NCBI GenBank assembly: GCA_965212165.1
Contig: OZ243096.1
Location: 2,480,001 to 2,544,000 of the forward strand
Direction of reading: 5' to 3'
Length of the DNA: 64,000 nucleotides
DNA from: RHLJ01 sp965212165
GTDB lineage: Bacteria > Bacteroidota > Rhodothermia > Balneolales > Balneolaceae
Shown here: one piece after another, positions 53,566 to 61,782 of the stretch
Numbering within the stretch: position 1 is the first letter of the stretch
Layout: each line of letters starts with the position of its first letter
The notes under the pieces: model-generated
Seen by the model: the letters and a program-made list of their open reading frames with translations, nothing else
Told to the model about the DNA's origin: nothing
The model's database searches: none
Program-made: the position numbers and the translations under genes

Positions 53566-56009
53566 CGGAGCAAACTTAGTAAATGAAAAATTGTTGGAGT
53601 TTTTAAATCTGGATTTAGAACTTTGTTCTGACTTCCTATTTCATATGCTATTTTCCACTGTTTTCTCAGTACTCTTTGTCCATAAAAAAATGAATATTTA
53701 GGGTCATATATATTTGTTGATTCTGAAGTGACTCCATTTAATTCGATAACTTTTATATTTTCACCCTTTAATAAATCTTTTTTAGATGGGACTTTAATAT
53801 CAAAGCGCCCAAAATTAAAGCCATCGAAACTTTTACTGATCTGATCAATTTTTTTTGAAAGCTCTGGTGTTATTAATTCAAACCCGTCATAAAAAATTGA
53901 ACCCATAGAATGAGTACCTAATTCAACGAGATCTATTGCTTCTCCATTTTTCGGTATATTGAAAAGGTTGTCAACATGGTTATCAAAATGTAATTCAGCT
54001 AAACATACAGCTCTTTTATCTTTTAGAATAAGCTCTTCAAGAGTATGTACTCCGTCACCATAAATTTTCAGATATACTTTTTTTGTGATTGAGAAAATAT
54101 TCCCTTCCTTTTCATTTGGGAAACGATAATAAAACACTCCATACTCTTCACCTCCTATATACTCTTGTATAATCTGATCAGAATCCAATTCATTAATTAA
54201 ATCTTCTAATTCTTTTTTTGATTTAGAAATGAAAACATCTTGTCCTCTTTCTCCAACATCAGGCTTAATGACAATAGGAAAATCAAGACTAAATTCATCC
54301 ATGAATGTTTCTATTAAAGAAAACTTTTGATCAATTTCTTGATCATTGGATAGGAATGTGTACCGAGCAACTGATTCACTAGCATTTATATTATCAAGGA
54401 TATCTCTTTTAGATTCTTTTATAAAGCCACCTTCTGGAATTGAAGGATTAGCTAGTGTAAATACTGTTATACTTTTATGTTTAATCCATAAAAAGAGTAT
54501 ATAAATCAGTAAATAAGAATATGGAATAATGGGATTCCAAAATTCCCAATTTATTAGTCTTTTCCATTTTCCAACTAGAATCCTTCTACCTCTAAAAGTG
54601 AACATTGGAATTATGATTTTAAAAAGTATAAATGCAATTGAAAGAACACCTAATAATACCCATAAGGCATATTCTTGATACAAACTAAAATATGTCATCA
54701 TTTGTTTTCCCAAGAGAACAGCAAGTCCAACTAAGATGGGTGTCCATATAACTGATGCAACTCCAAAATAGAGGATAAACATCCAAAATTTTGCACCAAT
54801 TGCTCCTGCTGAAAAATATGTTGGTAGTCGAGTGCCAGGGATAAACCTACTAGCGATAATAATTACTGGCCCCTTTGCTTCAAACCAGTGATACGATTTT
54901 TGAATATCCTTTTCATTAATAAACCACTTTAATGGTGCTTTATGTAATGTACTTGATGCAAGCCATTTTCCTGCTAAGTAGAGTAAGATATCTCCAAAAA
55001 ATATACCCACAAGGCAAGCTAACGTACCTGGCCAAAATCCTATCAAACCTCGTGCAATCATTAACCCTGTTCCAATACAAGTTAAATCCTCAGAGATTAG
55101 CGTGGATAATACTATTACTAACATAAGTATTAGAAGTGCCTTCCCTTCTGCTTTTAAAGCATTCTTTTCATCAAATGGAAGCAAAGACTGAGTAATACGC
55201 TCATTACTTATCTCAGTAAGTTTATTTGTGATATTTTTGTTCGAAATAAAATCAACTAAATCATTCTCAACATTAGATCTTTGATTTTCATATATGGTTA
55301 ATTCACTTTGAGGTATCAAACGCTGAAATTCTTTAGCGACTTGAATAGATACATTCGAATTTTTAGTGTGCTGAATAAATACAGGAATAGATATATCTTT
55401 TAATGCTTCTCTAATCAATCGTTGATCAGATTCGAATAGTATTTTTGATCTTATAAGTTGACTATCTAAATCTTTAATTAGCCCAAAATGTGGAACAAAG
55501 AAATCAATGAAATTAAGAAAACTTAGCTTAGCACCATAAACTGCATGATTCAAATGATAACCGCCTAGTAACTCAAGTTCGACTATACCATTCGCATCAA
55601 TTAAGGAAAGAGAGGTAGATAAATTGGGAAATTGACTTACAAAATGAATGGCTGAGCTCCCTCCGATTCCTTTCCCAATTACATGAACTGATTCTATATC
55701 TAAAGAATCTAAAATTTGAGCACTATTCTCAGCTATTTCTTTATATGAATAAAGTGAATCAGATCCACCATAACTAGTGTAGATAAGATTGAAATTTTGG
55801 AATGGATCATCATTAAAACTATTCAAATTTAAAATTGGATCATCGAAATACAGAACTGAAAGCTCTGAATTTCTCATTTTTAAATCTGCAGTTTTAGGAT
55901 TTTCCTTATTTGAAAATTGAAGAAATATGTGCGAGAATAAAAGCAGTAGCACATATAAACTAATACCAAATTTTAGTGCTCTTTTAAATTTGAGTTTAGT
56001 ATATCTCAA
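53562..56009 (-). CDS. Degenerate hydrolase/DedA/ATP-grasp fusion protein
   Basis: An 815-residue integral membrane protein with three modules. After a helix at about 13-30, residues about 50-260 follow an alpha/beta hydrolase order, but the nucleophile elbow reads GKGIG (112-116), with Gly114 in place of Ser, and no catalytic His is seen. Residues about 285-480 are DedA/VTT: LISEDLTCIGTG, WPGTLACLVGIFFGD and RFIPGTRLPTYF. A helix lies at 497-510. Residues about 540-790 are ATP-grasp: VIKPDVGERGQDVF, GRFDIKV and IELNG. DedA proteins are lipid flippases; an aminoacyl-type ligase on a lipid is inference. Confidence 0.75.
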   Translation of the reverse strand: MRYTKLKFKRALKFGISLYVLLLLFSHIFLQFSNKENPKTADLKMRNSELSVLYFDDPILNLNSFNDDPFQNFNLIYTSYGGSDSLYSYKEIAENSAQILDSLDIESVHVIGKGIGGSSAIHFVSQFPNLSTSLSLIDANGIVELELLGGYHLNHAVYGAKLSFLNFIDFFVPHFGLIKDLDSQLIRSKILFESDQRLIREALKDISIPVFIQHTKNSNVSIQVAKEFQRLIPQSELTIYENQRSNVENDLVDFISNKNITNKLTEISNERITQSLLPFDEKNALKAEGKALLILMLVIVLSTLISEDLTCIGTGLMIARGLIGFWPGTLACLVGIFFGDILLYLAGKWLASSTLHKAPLKWFINEKDIQKSYHWFEAKGPVIIIASRFIPGTRLPTYFSAGAIGAKFWMFILYFGVASVIWTPILVGLAVLLGKQMMTYFSLYQEYALWVLLGVLSIAFILFKIIIPMFTFRGRRILVGKWKRLINWEFWNPIIPYSYLLIYILFLWIKHKSITVFTLANPSIPEGGFIKESKRDILDNINASESVARYTFLSNDQEIDQKFSLIETFMDEFSLDFPIVIKPDVGERGQDVFISKSKKELEDLINELDSDQIIQEYIGGEEYGVFYYRFPNEKEGNIFSITKKVYLKIYGDGVHTLEELILKDKRAVCLAELHFDNHVDNLFNIPKNGEAIDLVELGTHSMGSIFYDGFELITPELSKKIDQISKSFDGFNFGRFDIKVPSKKDLLKGENIKVIELNGVTSESTNIYDPKYSFFYGQRVLRKQWKIAYEIGSQNKVLNPDLKTPTIFHLLSLLR

Positions 56010-56020
56010 AATCTCAATTA

Positions 56021-56563
56021 TTAAAAAGCTTGTTCACTTTTTTTCTTTTGAAGTTCAAATTTTAATGTTGATGGTGCAATTCCAAAATCCTGAGCTGGAT
56101 TATACCCCATTGTTTTCAGTATTAAACCGATCAAAGCATAGTGATGAACAGTATGGCTAATCAAAAATTGAAATTCTCTATAAACAGTAGATTTACTCCA
56201 TGGTAAATCTTCTTCACCAATACCTTCATTACTTCTAACCCTTACTTCTTTATAAATATATTCTGGTGTATTTATTAATTCCTCCAGTGAAGTTATTATT
56301 TCCTTCATTGTAAAAATCATAAATTGACGATCATTTTCTAATTTTAAATCTCTTTCTCTTGAATCATAATCAATAAAGGAGTTTTTTTCATCTACCAATG
56401 AAAAATAATGTTCAATGATATGTCGAAAATGGCGACCAATACCACTTTTATTATACTCCCCATTATTAGATGAATATAAATTATCAGAAATATCAGAAAG
56501 CAATTGAATTCCTTGATTTAAAAAGAAGATATTTGATTTAACTACTAATAATTGCTTTTGCAT
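56021..56563 (-). CDS. DinB-like four-helix protein
   Basis: A 180-residue cytosolic protein, helical, resembling the DinB/YfiT metal-binding superfamily. Histidines that could bind a divalent metal are in GRHFRHIIEH and in FLISHTVHHYAL. ATG 56563 gives a start just inside the acyltransferase gene; a longer in-frame version from 56590 is possible. The function is unknown; DinB-fold enzymes include thiol-dependent transferases. It lies 11 bases before the fusion gene and is probably co-transcribed with it. Confidence 0.62.
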   Translation of the reverse strand: MQKQLLVVKSNIFFLNQGIQLLSDISDNLYSSNNGEYNKSGIGRHFRHIIEHYFSLVDEKNSFIDYDSRERDLKLENDRQFMIFTMKEIITSLEELINTPEYIYKEVRVRSNEGIGEEDLPWSKSTVYREFQFLISHTVHHYALIGLILKTMGYNPAQDFGIAPSTLKFELQKKKSEQAF

Positions 56564-57329
56564 GTGTCTCAGGATCAATAACAGGTTCAAAAGTTTGCTT
56601 GATGATTTTATAAGATGAACTTGCTAGTACTTTACGATTTGAGTTTACAACAATTTCATCATTGAATGTAACGGTTGCTTTAAACTCTTTCATCATAAAA
56701 AGATAAAACAAATGCTTAAAAAATGGTGTGTCGTTCCACCAACAAACTGATTGATATGCAGGCTTTTCATAATCAGGACTACTATAATTAATTGATGCAC
56801 AGGTAACAGGAAGCTCTTTAGTTGCAGGATATTGAAATAATGAGGTTTTAAAAGGCAGTAAATCTGAACCAGCACTAGTGGTCCCTTCTGGAAAAAGTAC
56901 TATGCCCTGATTTTCTGTTAAATGAGTAGATATTTCATCATTTACACGTTTAACATCAGTACGTTTATTTCTATCTACAAAAAGAACTCCTGATGTCTTT
57001 AAAATAAACCCAATAATTGGCCATGATCTAATTTCACTTTTTGCAATAAATGTACAATTCAAAATTGAATAAAAGACCCATACATCTACATAACTTAAAT
57101 GGTTTGAAACTAGAAAGAATGGAGTTTTGGGTGGTGTACCTTTTACCACAACATTCATACCAATGATTTTTGCTACCGATTTAGCCCATAATCTTCTACG
57201 ATCAGCACTCCATTTTATTTTATTTACTCCAAATAGTGTTAGTAAATTTCCAAACATCAAAATTGAATAATGGTATAGTGTTGCTACTATTAATAGAATG
57301 ATTTTTCCGAAAGCAATAATATTCCTCAT
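56538..57329 (-). CDS. olsA: 1-acyl-glycerol-3-phosphate-type acyltransferase (OlsA-like)
   Basis: A PlsC-family membrane acyltransferase of 263 residues. The first hydrophobic stretch is at about 5-25. The catalytic HX4D is in SNHLSYVD and the phosphate/acyl-binding FPEGTT is in VLFPEGTTSAG. PlsC acts on lysophosphatidate; here a GNAT N-acyltransferase precedes it by 18 bases, the arrangement of ornithine-lipid synthesis, so OlsA (lyso-ornithine lipid acyltransferase) is the favoured role. Plain phosphatidate synthesis cannot be excluded. Confidence 0.72.
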   Translation of the reverse strand: MRNIIAFGKIILLIVATLYHYSILMFGNLLTLFGVNKIKWSADRRRLWAKSVAKIIGMNVVVKGTPPKTPFFLVSNHLSYVDVWVFYSILNCTFIAKSEIRSWPIIGFILKTSGVLFVDRNKRTDVKRVNDEISTHLTENQGIVLFPEGTTSAGSDLLPFKTSLFQYPATKELPVTCASINYSSPDYEKPAYQSVCWWNDTPFFKHLFYLFMMKEFKATVTFNDEIVVNSNRKVLASSSYKIIKQTFEPVIDPETHAKAIISS

Positions 57330-57347
57330 ATGGGAAAATAAATATTT

Positions 57348-58133
57348 CTATGCATAAAAGAGTGCTTTAGATTGCTCTGAAATTGATTCTTTATCTAATA
57401 GAATTAAAAAATCAATTGTTTTAAAAGTTTTATCCAATGCTGGTCCACTGCAAACTTTAACCCCAACATCAATGTAAAGTCTAAACAATTGAGGTAGTTT
57501 AATATTAGCATCATTTAAATTGATATTATTGGTAGATCTACATTCATATTCTTTTTGAACCGGAATTGAATATTCTGGGTGCAAATGATGATTATCTTTT
57601 AAATAACTATAAACTCCTTGACCTTCATCTTGATTCTGGCTTGTAATTGAACAACATCCAAATAAATATCTTTTTTTTGTGATTTCCAGATATTTAGCTA
57701 ATCCTCTCCATAGTAAGTAAAGTACTCTCCCACTACGGTGATCTAAATGAATACAAGCTCTTCCTAATTCAACTACATTATTCAATAAATCAGTTGGAAA
57801 TTTTGTTAAATCAAATTCTGATTGTGTGTAAAATCCATTTCCTGCTATTGCCATAGCATTATCTTGCATTCGATAAGTTCCAATTACTTTTGATGAACTG
57901 TTTTCAATGACTATCAAATGGTGACATTGCTCATCGTACATATCTTCATCCATCTCCCTTTCAAAAGATGAATCTAAACCTTCACCTAATTCAATATTAA
58001 ATACATTAAACCTTAATTTGAGTGCTTCTTCAATTTCTTTTCTATTTTGAGCAATACGTACAGTATATTTGTGGCTTGGAATTAATAGCTCAGAAACATT
58101 TGTTGGAGATACTGTATTGATCGGTAAATTCAT
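57348..58133 (-). CDS. olsB: GNAT-family N-acyltransferase (OlsB-like)
   Basis: A 261-residue enzyme of the hemolysin/OlsB acyltransferase family. The GNAT features are LRFNVFNIELGEGL, CHHLIVIENSS, GTYRMQ, ELGRACIH and RSGRVLYLLWRGLAK. OlsB moves a 3-hydroxyacyl chain from acyl carrier protein to the amino group of ornithine. It precedes the PlsC-like gene, supporting an ornithine or related aminolipid pathway. The amino acid acceptor is not known; glycine or lysine lipids are possible. Confidence 0.7.
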   Translation of the reverse strand: MNLPINTVSPTNVSELLIPSHKYTVRIAQNRKEIEEALKLRFNVFNIELGEGLDSSFEREMDEDMYDEQCHHLIVIENSSSKVIGTYRMQDNAMAIAGNGFYTQSEFDLTKFPTDLLNNVVELGRACIHLDHRSGRVLYLLWRGLAKYLEITKKRYLFGCCSITSQNQDEGQGVYSYLKDNHHLHPEYSIPVQKEYECRSTNNINLNDANIKLPQLFRLYIDVGVKVCSGPALDKTFKTIDFLILLDKESISEQSKALFYA

Positions 58134-58237
58134 TTTTAAATATCAAATTATATTCTAAGTATACTAATGCTTTGTTACTTAAACATCACATAATTATAAA
58201 TTCAATATTATTCATAATTAAACTTCGACTATTTTAA

Positions 58238-59026
58238 ATGCTCTATTACAAGAAATTTGAACAAACTTTAAGTGATGAATGGGTAGTGTTCGTACATGGT
58301 GCAGGTGGAAGTTCTTCTATTTGGTTTCAACAATTAAAAGATTTCAAAAAGCATTTTAACGTACTTTTAGTTGATTTAAGAGGTCATGGCAAGTCTAAAG
58401 ATTTACTCCAAAAATATTATGATAGAGAATATACTTTCGATGACATAAGTAGAGATATATTCGAAGTTCTAGATCATCTAAAAATAGAAAGTGCACATTT
58501 TATTGGTGTTTCTTTAGGAACTATAATAATTAGAAATTTGAGCGAACTTGAACCTGAACGCGTAAAATCTGCGATACTTTGTGGAGCGATAACTAGACTT
58601 AATATTAGATCGCGATTTTTAGTAACTACTGGTAATATTTTTAAACGAGTTATCCCTTATATGTGGTTATACAAACTTTTTGCGTGGATAATAATGCCCC
58701 GTAAAAGACATGCAAAAGCACGTAATTTATTTATAGGTGAAGCAAAAAAACTATATCAAAAAGAGTTTTTAAGATGGTTCAAGCTTACAAATACAGTTAA
58801 TCCTCTTCTAAAGTATTTCAAAGAAAAAGAAACGAATACTCCTATGCTATATGTAATGGGAGATGAAGATCATTTATTCCTACCACCAGTAGAACAAATA
58901 GTAAATCAACACAGTATGGCCTACCTTGAGGTTATACAACAATGTGGTCATGTCTGTAATGTAGAAAAACCAATTGAATTCAATAAAGTTTCAATTGGTT
59001 TTATAAATGAACAAATCTCTAAATAA
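58238..59026 (+). CDS. Alpha/beta hydrolase
   Basis: A 262-residue cytosolic hydrolase. The oxyanion-type VFVHGAGGSSSIW, the DLRGHGKS strand, the nucleophile Ser92 in GVSLG, the acid in GDEDHLF and His in QCGHVCN form a complete triad. The lid region has several aromatic residues (PYMWLYKLFAW). Substrate unknown; lipases, esterases or haloperoxidase-like enzymes share this pattern. It lies divergent from olsB and converges on the secretin gene with no gap. Confidence 0.85.
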   Translation: MLYYKKFEQTLSDEWVVFVHGAGGSSSIWFQQLKDFKKHFNVLLVDLRGHGKSKDLLQKYYDREYTFDDISRDIFEVLDHLKIESAHFIGVSLGTIIIRNLSELEPERVKSAILCGAITRLNIRSRFLVTTGNIFKRVIPYMWLYKLFAWIIMPRKRHAKARNLFIGEAKKLYQKEFLRWFKLTNTVNPLLKYFKEKETNTPMLYVMGDEDHLFLPPVEQIVNQHSMAYLEVIQQCGHVCNVEKPIEFNKVSIGFINEQISK

Positions 59027-60922
59027 TCAATTTGTTTGTTTCGTGAACAACCAAGCTTGCGAATTAAGGTCTGATCTAATGGATCTTAAATAAATAACAG
59101 CATCATCAAAGTTTGAAAAGCCTTTATATGCTACAAAATTAAATCTAGATTCTGGATGAAAAAGCATCATAGTGTCATAGCCTTCCTCCTCAAGATTGTT
59201 ATAAAACCTGTCTGCATTACTTTGAACAATAAATGAACCACCAATTACAAAATATTTTAGACTATTAGTTGTTTCATCAACTATTTCTTCTCCATTTTCT
59301 TTTTTGGTTAGATATTCATCTAGGCTAAAAGCTTTAGGAACAACAACCATTAATTCTGGATTATTAACAGGTAAACTTAATTCCTCAGCTAACTTCTTTT
59401 GTTCGTCTGTTAATTCTTCCTCTGGAACAGCAATAATACTATTATCGGCTGATTCATCTTCAATATTATTAACTATCATATCAGAATCATCTTCCAAAGG
59501 CGGCTTAGTTAATATATTGGTAGAGTCAATCATAATAACTTCAGGTACTTCAACTATTTGCGAGCTTACAAGAGTATCTGATAGTAAATCATTAGTAAAT
59601 ACTCTATCTAATGAATTTCTTTGAAGTGCTTTTGTTTCATTCAAAATATCTCTTGTTGTACTAAATGTTCGTTCTTGTAAACGCTCACTTAAAGATTTTA
59701 CAAGTTCTGCTTGAACAATAATAATAAGTTCATTTTCGACATAGTCATTTGAGTTATAACCAAATAGATATCTAAGTCCAAAAAACCATGGTGGTAGATC
59801 CTTTAAAATTGGAATTCCTCTTCTAACTTTATTTTCTTCAGTTCTATATAAACCTGCAATTGCAGTAGCTTCTCCATTTAATAATAGAGCTTCGGTACTT
59901 GCCGTCTGCTTATTTATGATTGTACTAACAGCATCAGGTAAAGCCGAAGAACGTTCTACGGCAATTGTTAAATGAATAAATGTTGTATCACTAAATGATA
60001 TTACCTGAGGTGTAACTGTAAGTATTGTACCAGTACTAAAGAATTGATCTGTTACATTACCTGCAATATCTCTCTGTTTGATTGAAAAATCTTGGCCAAC
60101 TTGAATTCTGGATTCTTTTCCATCTACCGCTTTTGTAAAAGGAGTAGCTATTACTTCTCCAAGGTTGTCAGCTTCAAAAGCACTAAATAAAGCTTGTACT
60201 CTGATTCCTGGACCAACTTCCCCCAAATTTATAAGTGCATTAAATACATTTTGCGAAACACTCGAGGCATTAAATGAACTAACAGACACAAATTGATCAT
60301 TAAAATCAACCCCTTGAGGAACACTTAAGTTAGGATCTATACCATCTCCAGTAACAATTTCATTTATATTATCAGGTACATTACTAGTAAGTGAAGACCA
60401 ATCAATTCCTATTTCCTGTAATGCTCTTTTATTACCCTCAAAGAAAGTAGCATTAATTCTAACTTCCCTTGTCTGAAGGTTAATGCCATTAACTGTAGCA
60501 TTTGGATTTGTAGCCTGGGCTTGTGGTTGTTCAGCAGTGGTTTCTGCTTCAATTTGACTGAGTGGCACAATTTCAACATAATCGTCAAACTCTTTAATAC
60601 CAAGTGATTTTAATCTTAAAATGAATGCTAATGCATCTTCCCAATGCATTGCGGGCAGATTAACACCTATGGTACCACCGGTTCCAGACTGGTCGATTAT
60701 GAATTGATTACGATTCTCTTGAAGAAATTGATTAATGACTTCCATAGCCTCTACATATAATGTAGATTTATCGAAAGCAATTATATCGTTTGGATTTGTA
60801 TACTCTCTCGGGTATTCATCTTGTGCGTGTACAATACCCTGAGAGAATGGTGTTAAGACCAAGATTGTGAAACAAATTATAATAAAATATACTTGAGGAA
60901 TCTTCATAGCCATTTTTATCAT
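59027..60922 (-). CDS. pilQ: Type II/IV secretin (PilQ/GspD-like) with C-terminal SPOR domain
   Basis: A 631-residue outer membrane secretin. The signal peptide covers about 1-33. An N-domain (about 40-125) with the IDQSGTGGTIGVNL strand is followed by the secretin pore region (about 150-415) with VGQDFSIKQRD, LTVTPQVI, TALLLNGEA and GIPILKDLPP. A Ser/Asp/Glu-rich linker (about 430-550) leads to a SPOR-type domain at about 557-631 (SLKYFVIGGSFIVQ), which would bind denuded peptidoglycan. Fusion of a SPOR domain to a secretin is unusual. It overlaps the upstream gene by 4 bases. Confidence 0.85.
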   Translation of the reverse strand: MIKMAMKIPQVYFIIICFTILVLTPFSQGIVHAQDEYPREYTNPNDIIAFDKSTLYVEAMEVINQFLQENRNQFIIDQSGTGGTIGVNLPAMHWEDALAFILRLKSLGIKEFDDYVEIVPLSQIEAETTAEQPQAQATNPNATVNGINLQTREVRINATFFEGNKRALQEIGIDWSSLTSNVPDNINEIVTGDGIDPNLSVPQGVDFNDQFVSVSSFNASSVSQNVFNALINLGEVGPGIRVQALFSAFEADNLGEVIATPFTKAVDGKESRIQVGQDFSIKQRDIAGNVTDQFFSTGTILTVTPQVISFSDTTFIHLTIAVERSSALPDAVSTIINKQTASTEALLLNGEATAIAGLYRTEENKVRRGIPILKDLPPWFFGLRYLFGYNSNDYVENELIIIVQAELVKSLSERLQERTFSTTRDILNETKALQRNSLDRVFTNDLLSDTLVSSQIVEVPEVIMIDSTNILTKPPLEDDSDMIVNNIEDESADNSIIAVPEEELTDEQKKLAEELSLPVNNPELMVVVPKAFSLDEYLTKKENGEEIVDETTNSLKYFVIGGSFIVQSNADRFYNNLEEEGYDTMMLFHPESRFNFVAYKGFSNFDDAVIYLRSIRSDLNSQAWLFTKQTN

Positions 60923-61782
60923 CGCACTACCTCCAAGGTAACTACTTCTTGAATGCCGCCTTTATTTAAATTAAATGTCGCTGTCTTATTTTTTACATCA
61001 ATACTAGAAAGATAACCTAGATAAACCTTGTCACCAACTTTAAGAGAAACTACTTTTCCTTCTTGACTAATCATAAATACTCTATTTGCTGTTAAACCAA
61101 CAATTCTAGATCCCTCAGCACTTAATAATCCTTCATCATTTGCTGGTAAAGAATTTTGAATCAAAGGAGATAAGGGATTGTAGGTTGAAACATTTTCTTT
61201 TTCAATTATTCTATATTCTGTCGAAACAGAATCAAGTAATTGGGTTTTTTGATAATAGCTTTGTAAAGATAGTGAAAAATTGATCCCATTTGGACCTTCA
61301 TCGGTACGACCTGGGGAAATAATTACATTACTAACTTTATTTAATAGTTGACTATTCTCAAGCTTATTAATGAAAGATACAAAAGAACTATAGTCACCAT
61401 AACCTGATAAAGACGAGTTAAGTACTCCGTATTGATTGTCTGGTGTTGAATCAGAGTAGACATAATCAAAGAATAATTGATTACCTCCATCTTCATTAAT
61501 TGTATTTATAAAGTCATAAACATCATCAGGTTTATTTGATGTATATAAGGTTTTATTGTAATTAGCAATCACACCCAATGCAGTTTCATATCGTTCATTA
61601 AGTTCAGTAAACTCGTTATTAATATTTTGTTTAGAGTTATAATCCTGTTGTTTCCTCGTAAGTTCTTGCTCTAAAGAGTCAATTTTACCTTCTAAAAAGA
61701 ATTTAGTGTACCCTAATCCAAGTCCTATAATTAGGGATAAAGTTACTAATAGTATGATTGTATTTCGTAGTGCGTATGACAT
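60919..61782 (-). CDS. PilO-PilP fusion, pilus inner membrane alignment protein
   Basis: A 287-residue inner membrane protein. A single helix is at about 8-28, followed by a coiled coil and a PilO-like periplasmic ferredoxin-type domain (about 85-200). The C-terminal part (about 220-287) looks like PilP, with GLTANRVFMISQEGKVV, KVGDKVYLGYLSSID and NKGGIQEVV. In most type IV pilus systems these are two genes; here a single polypeptide holds both. The start overlaps the end of the upstream PilMN gene by one base. Confidence 0.7.
   Translation of the reverse strand: MSYALRNTIILLVTLSLIIGLGLGYTKFFLEGKIDSLEQELTRKQQDYNSKQNINNEFTELNERYETALGVIANYNKTLYTSNKPDDVYDFINTINEDGGNQLFFDYVYSDSTPDNQYGVLNSSLSGYGDYSSFVSFINKLENSQLLNKVSNVIISPGRTDEGPNGINFSLSLQSYYQKTQLLDSVSTEYRIIEKENVSTYNPLSPLIQNSLPANDEGLLSAEGSRIVGLTANRVFMISQEGKVVSLKVGDKVYLGYLSSIDVKNKTATFNLNKGGIQEVVTLEVVR

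Noticed and set aside
54932..55126. + strand frame opposite the DedA part
   Set aside because: Short antisense hydrophobic frame; the DedA motifs lie on the - strand.
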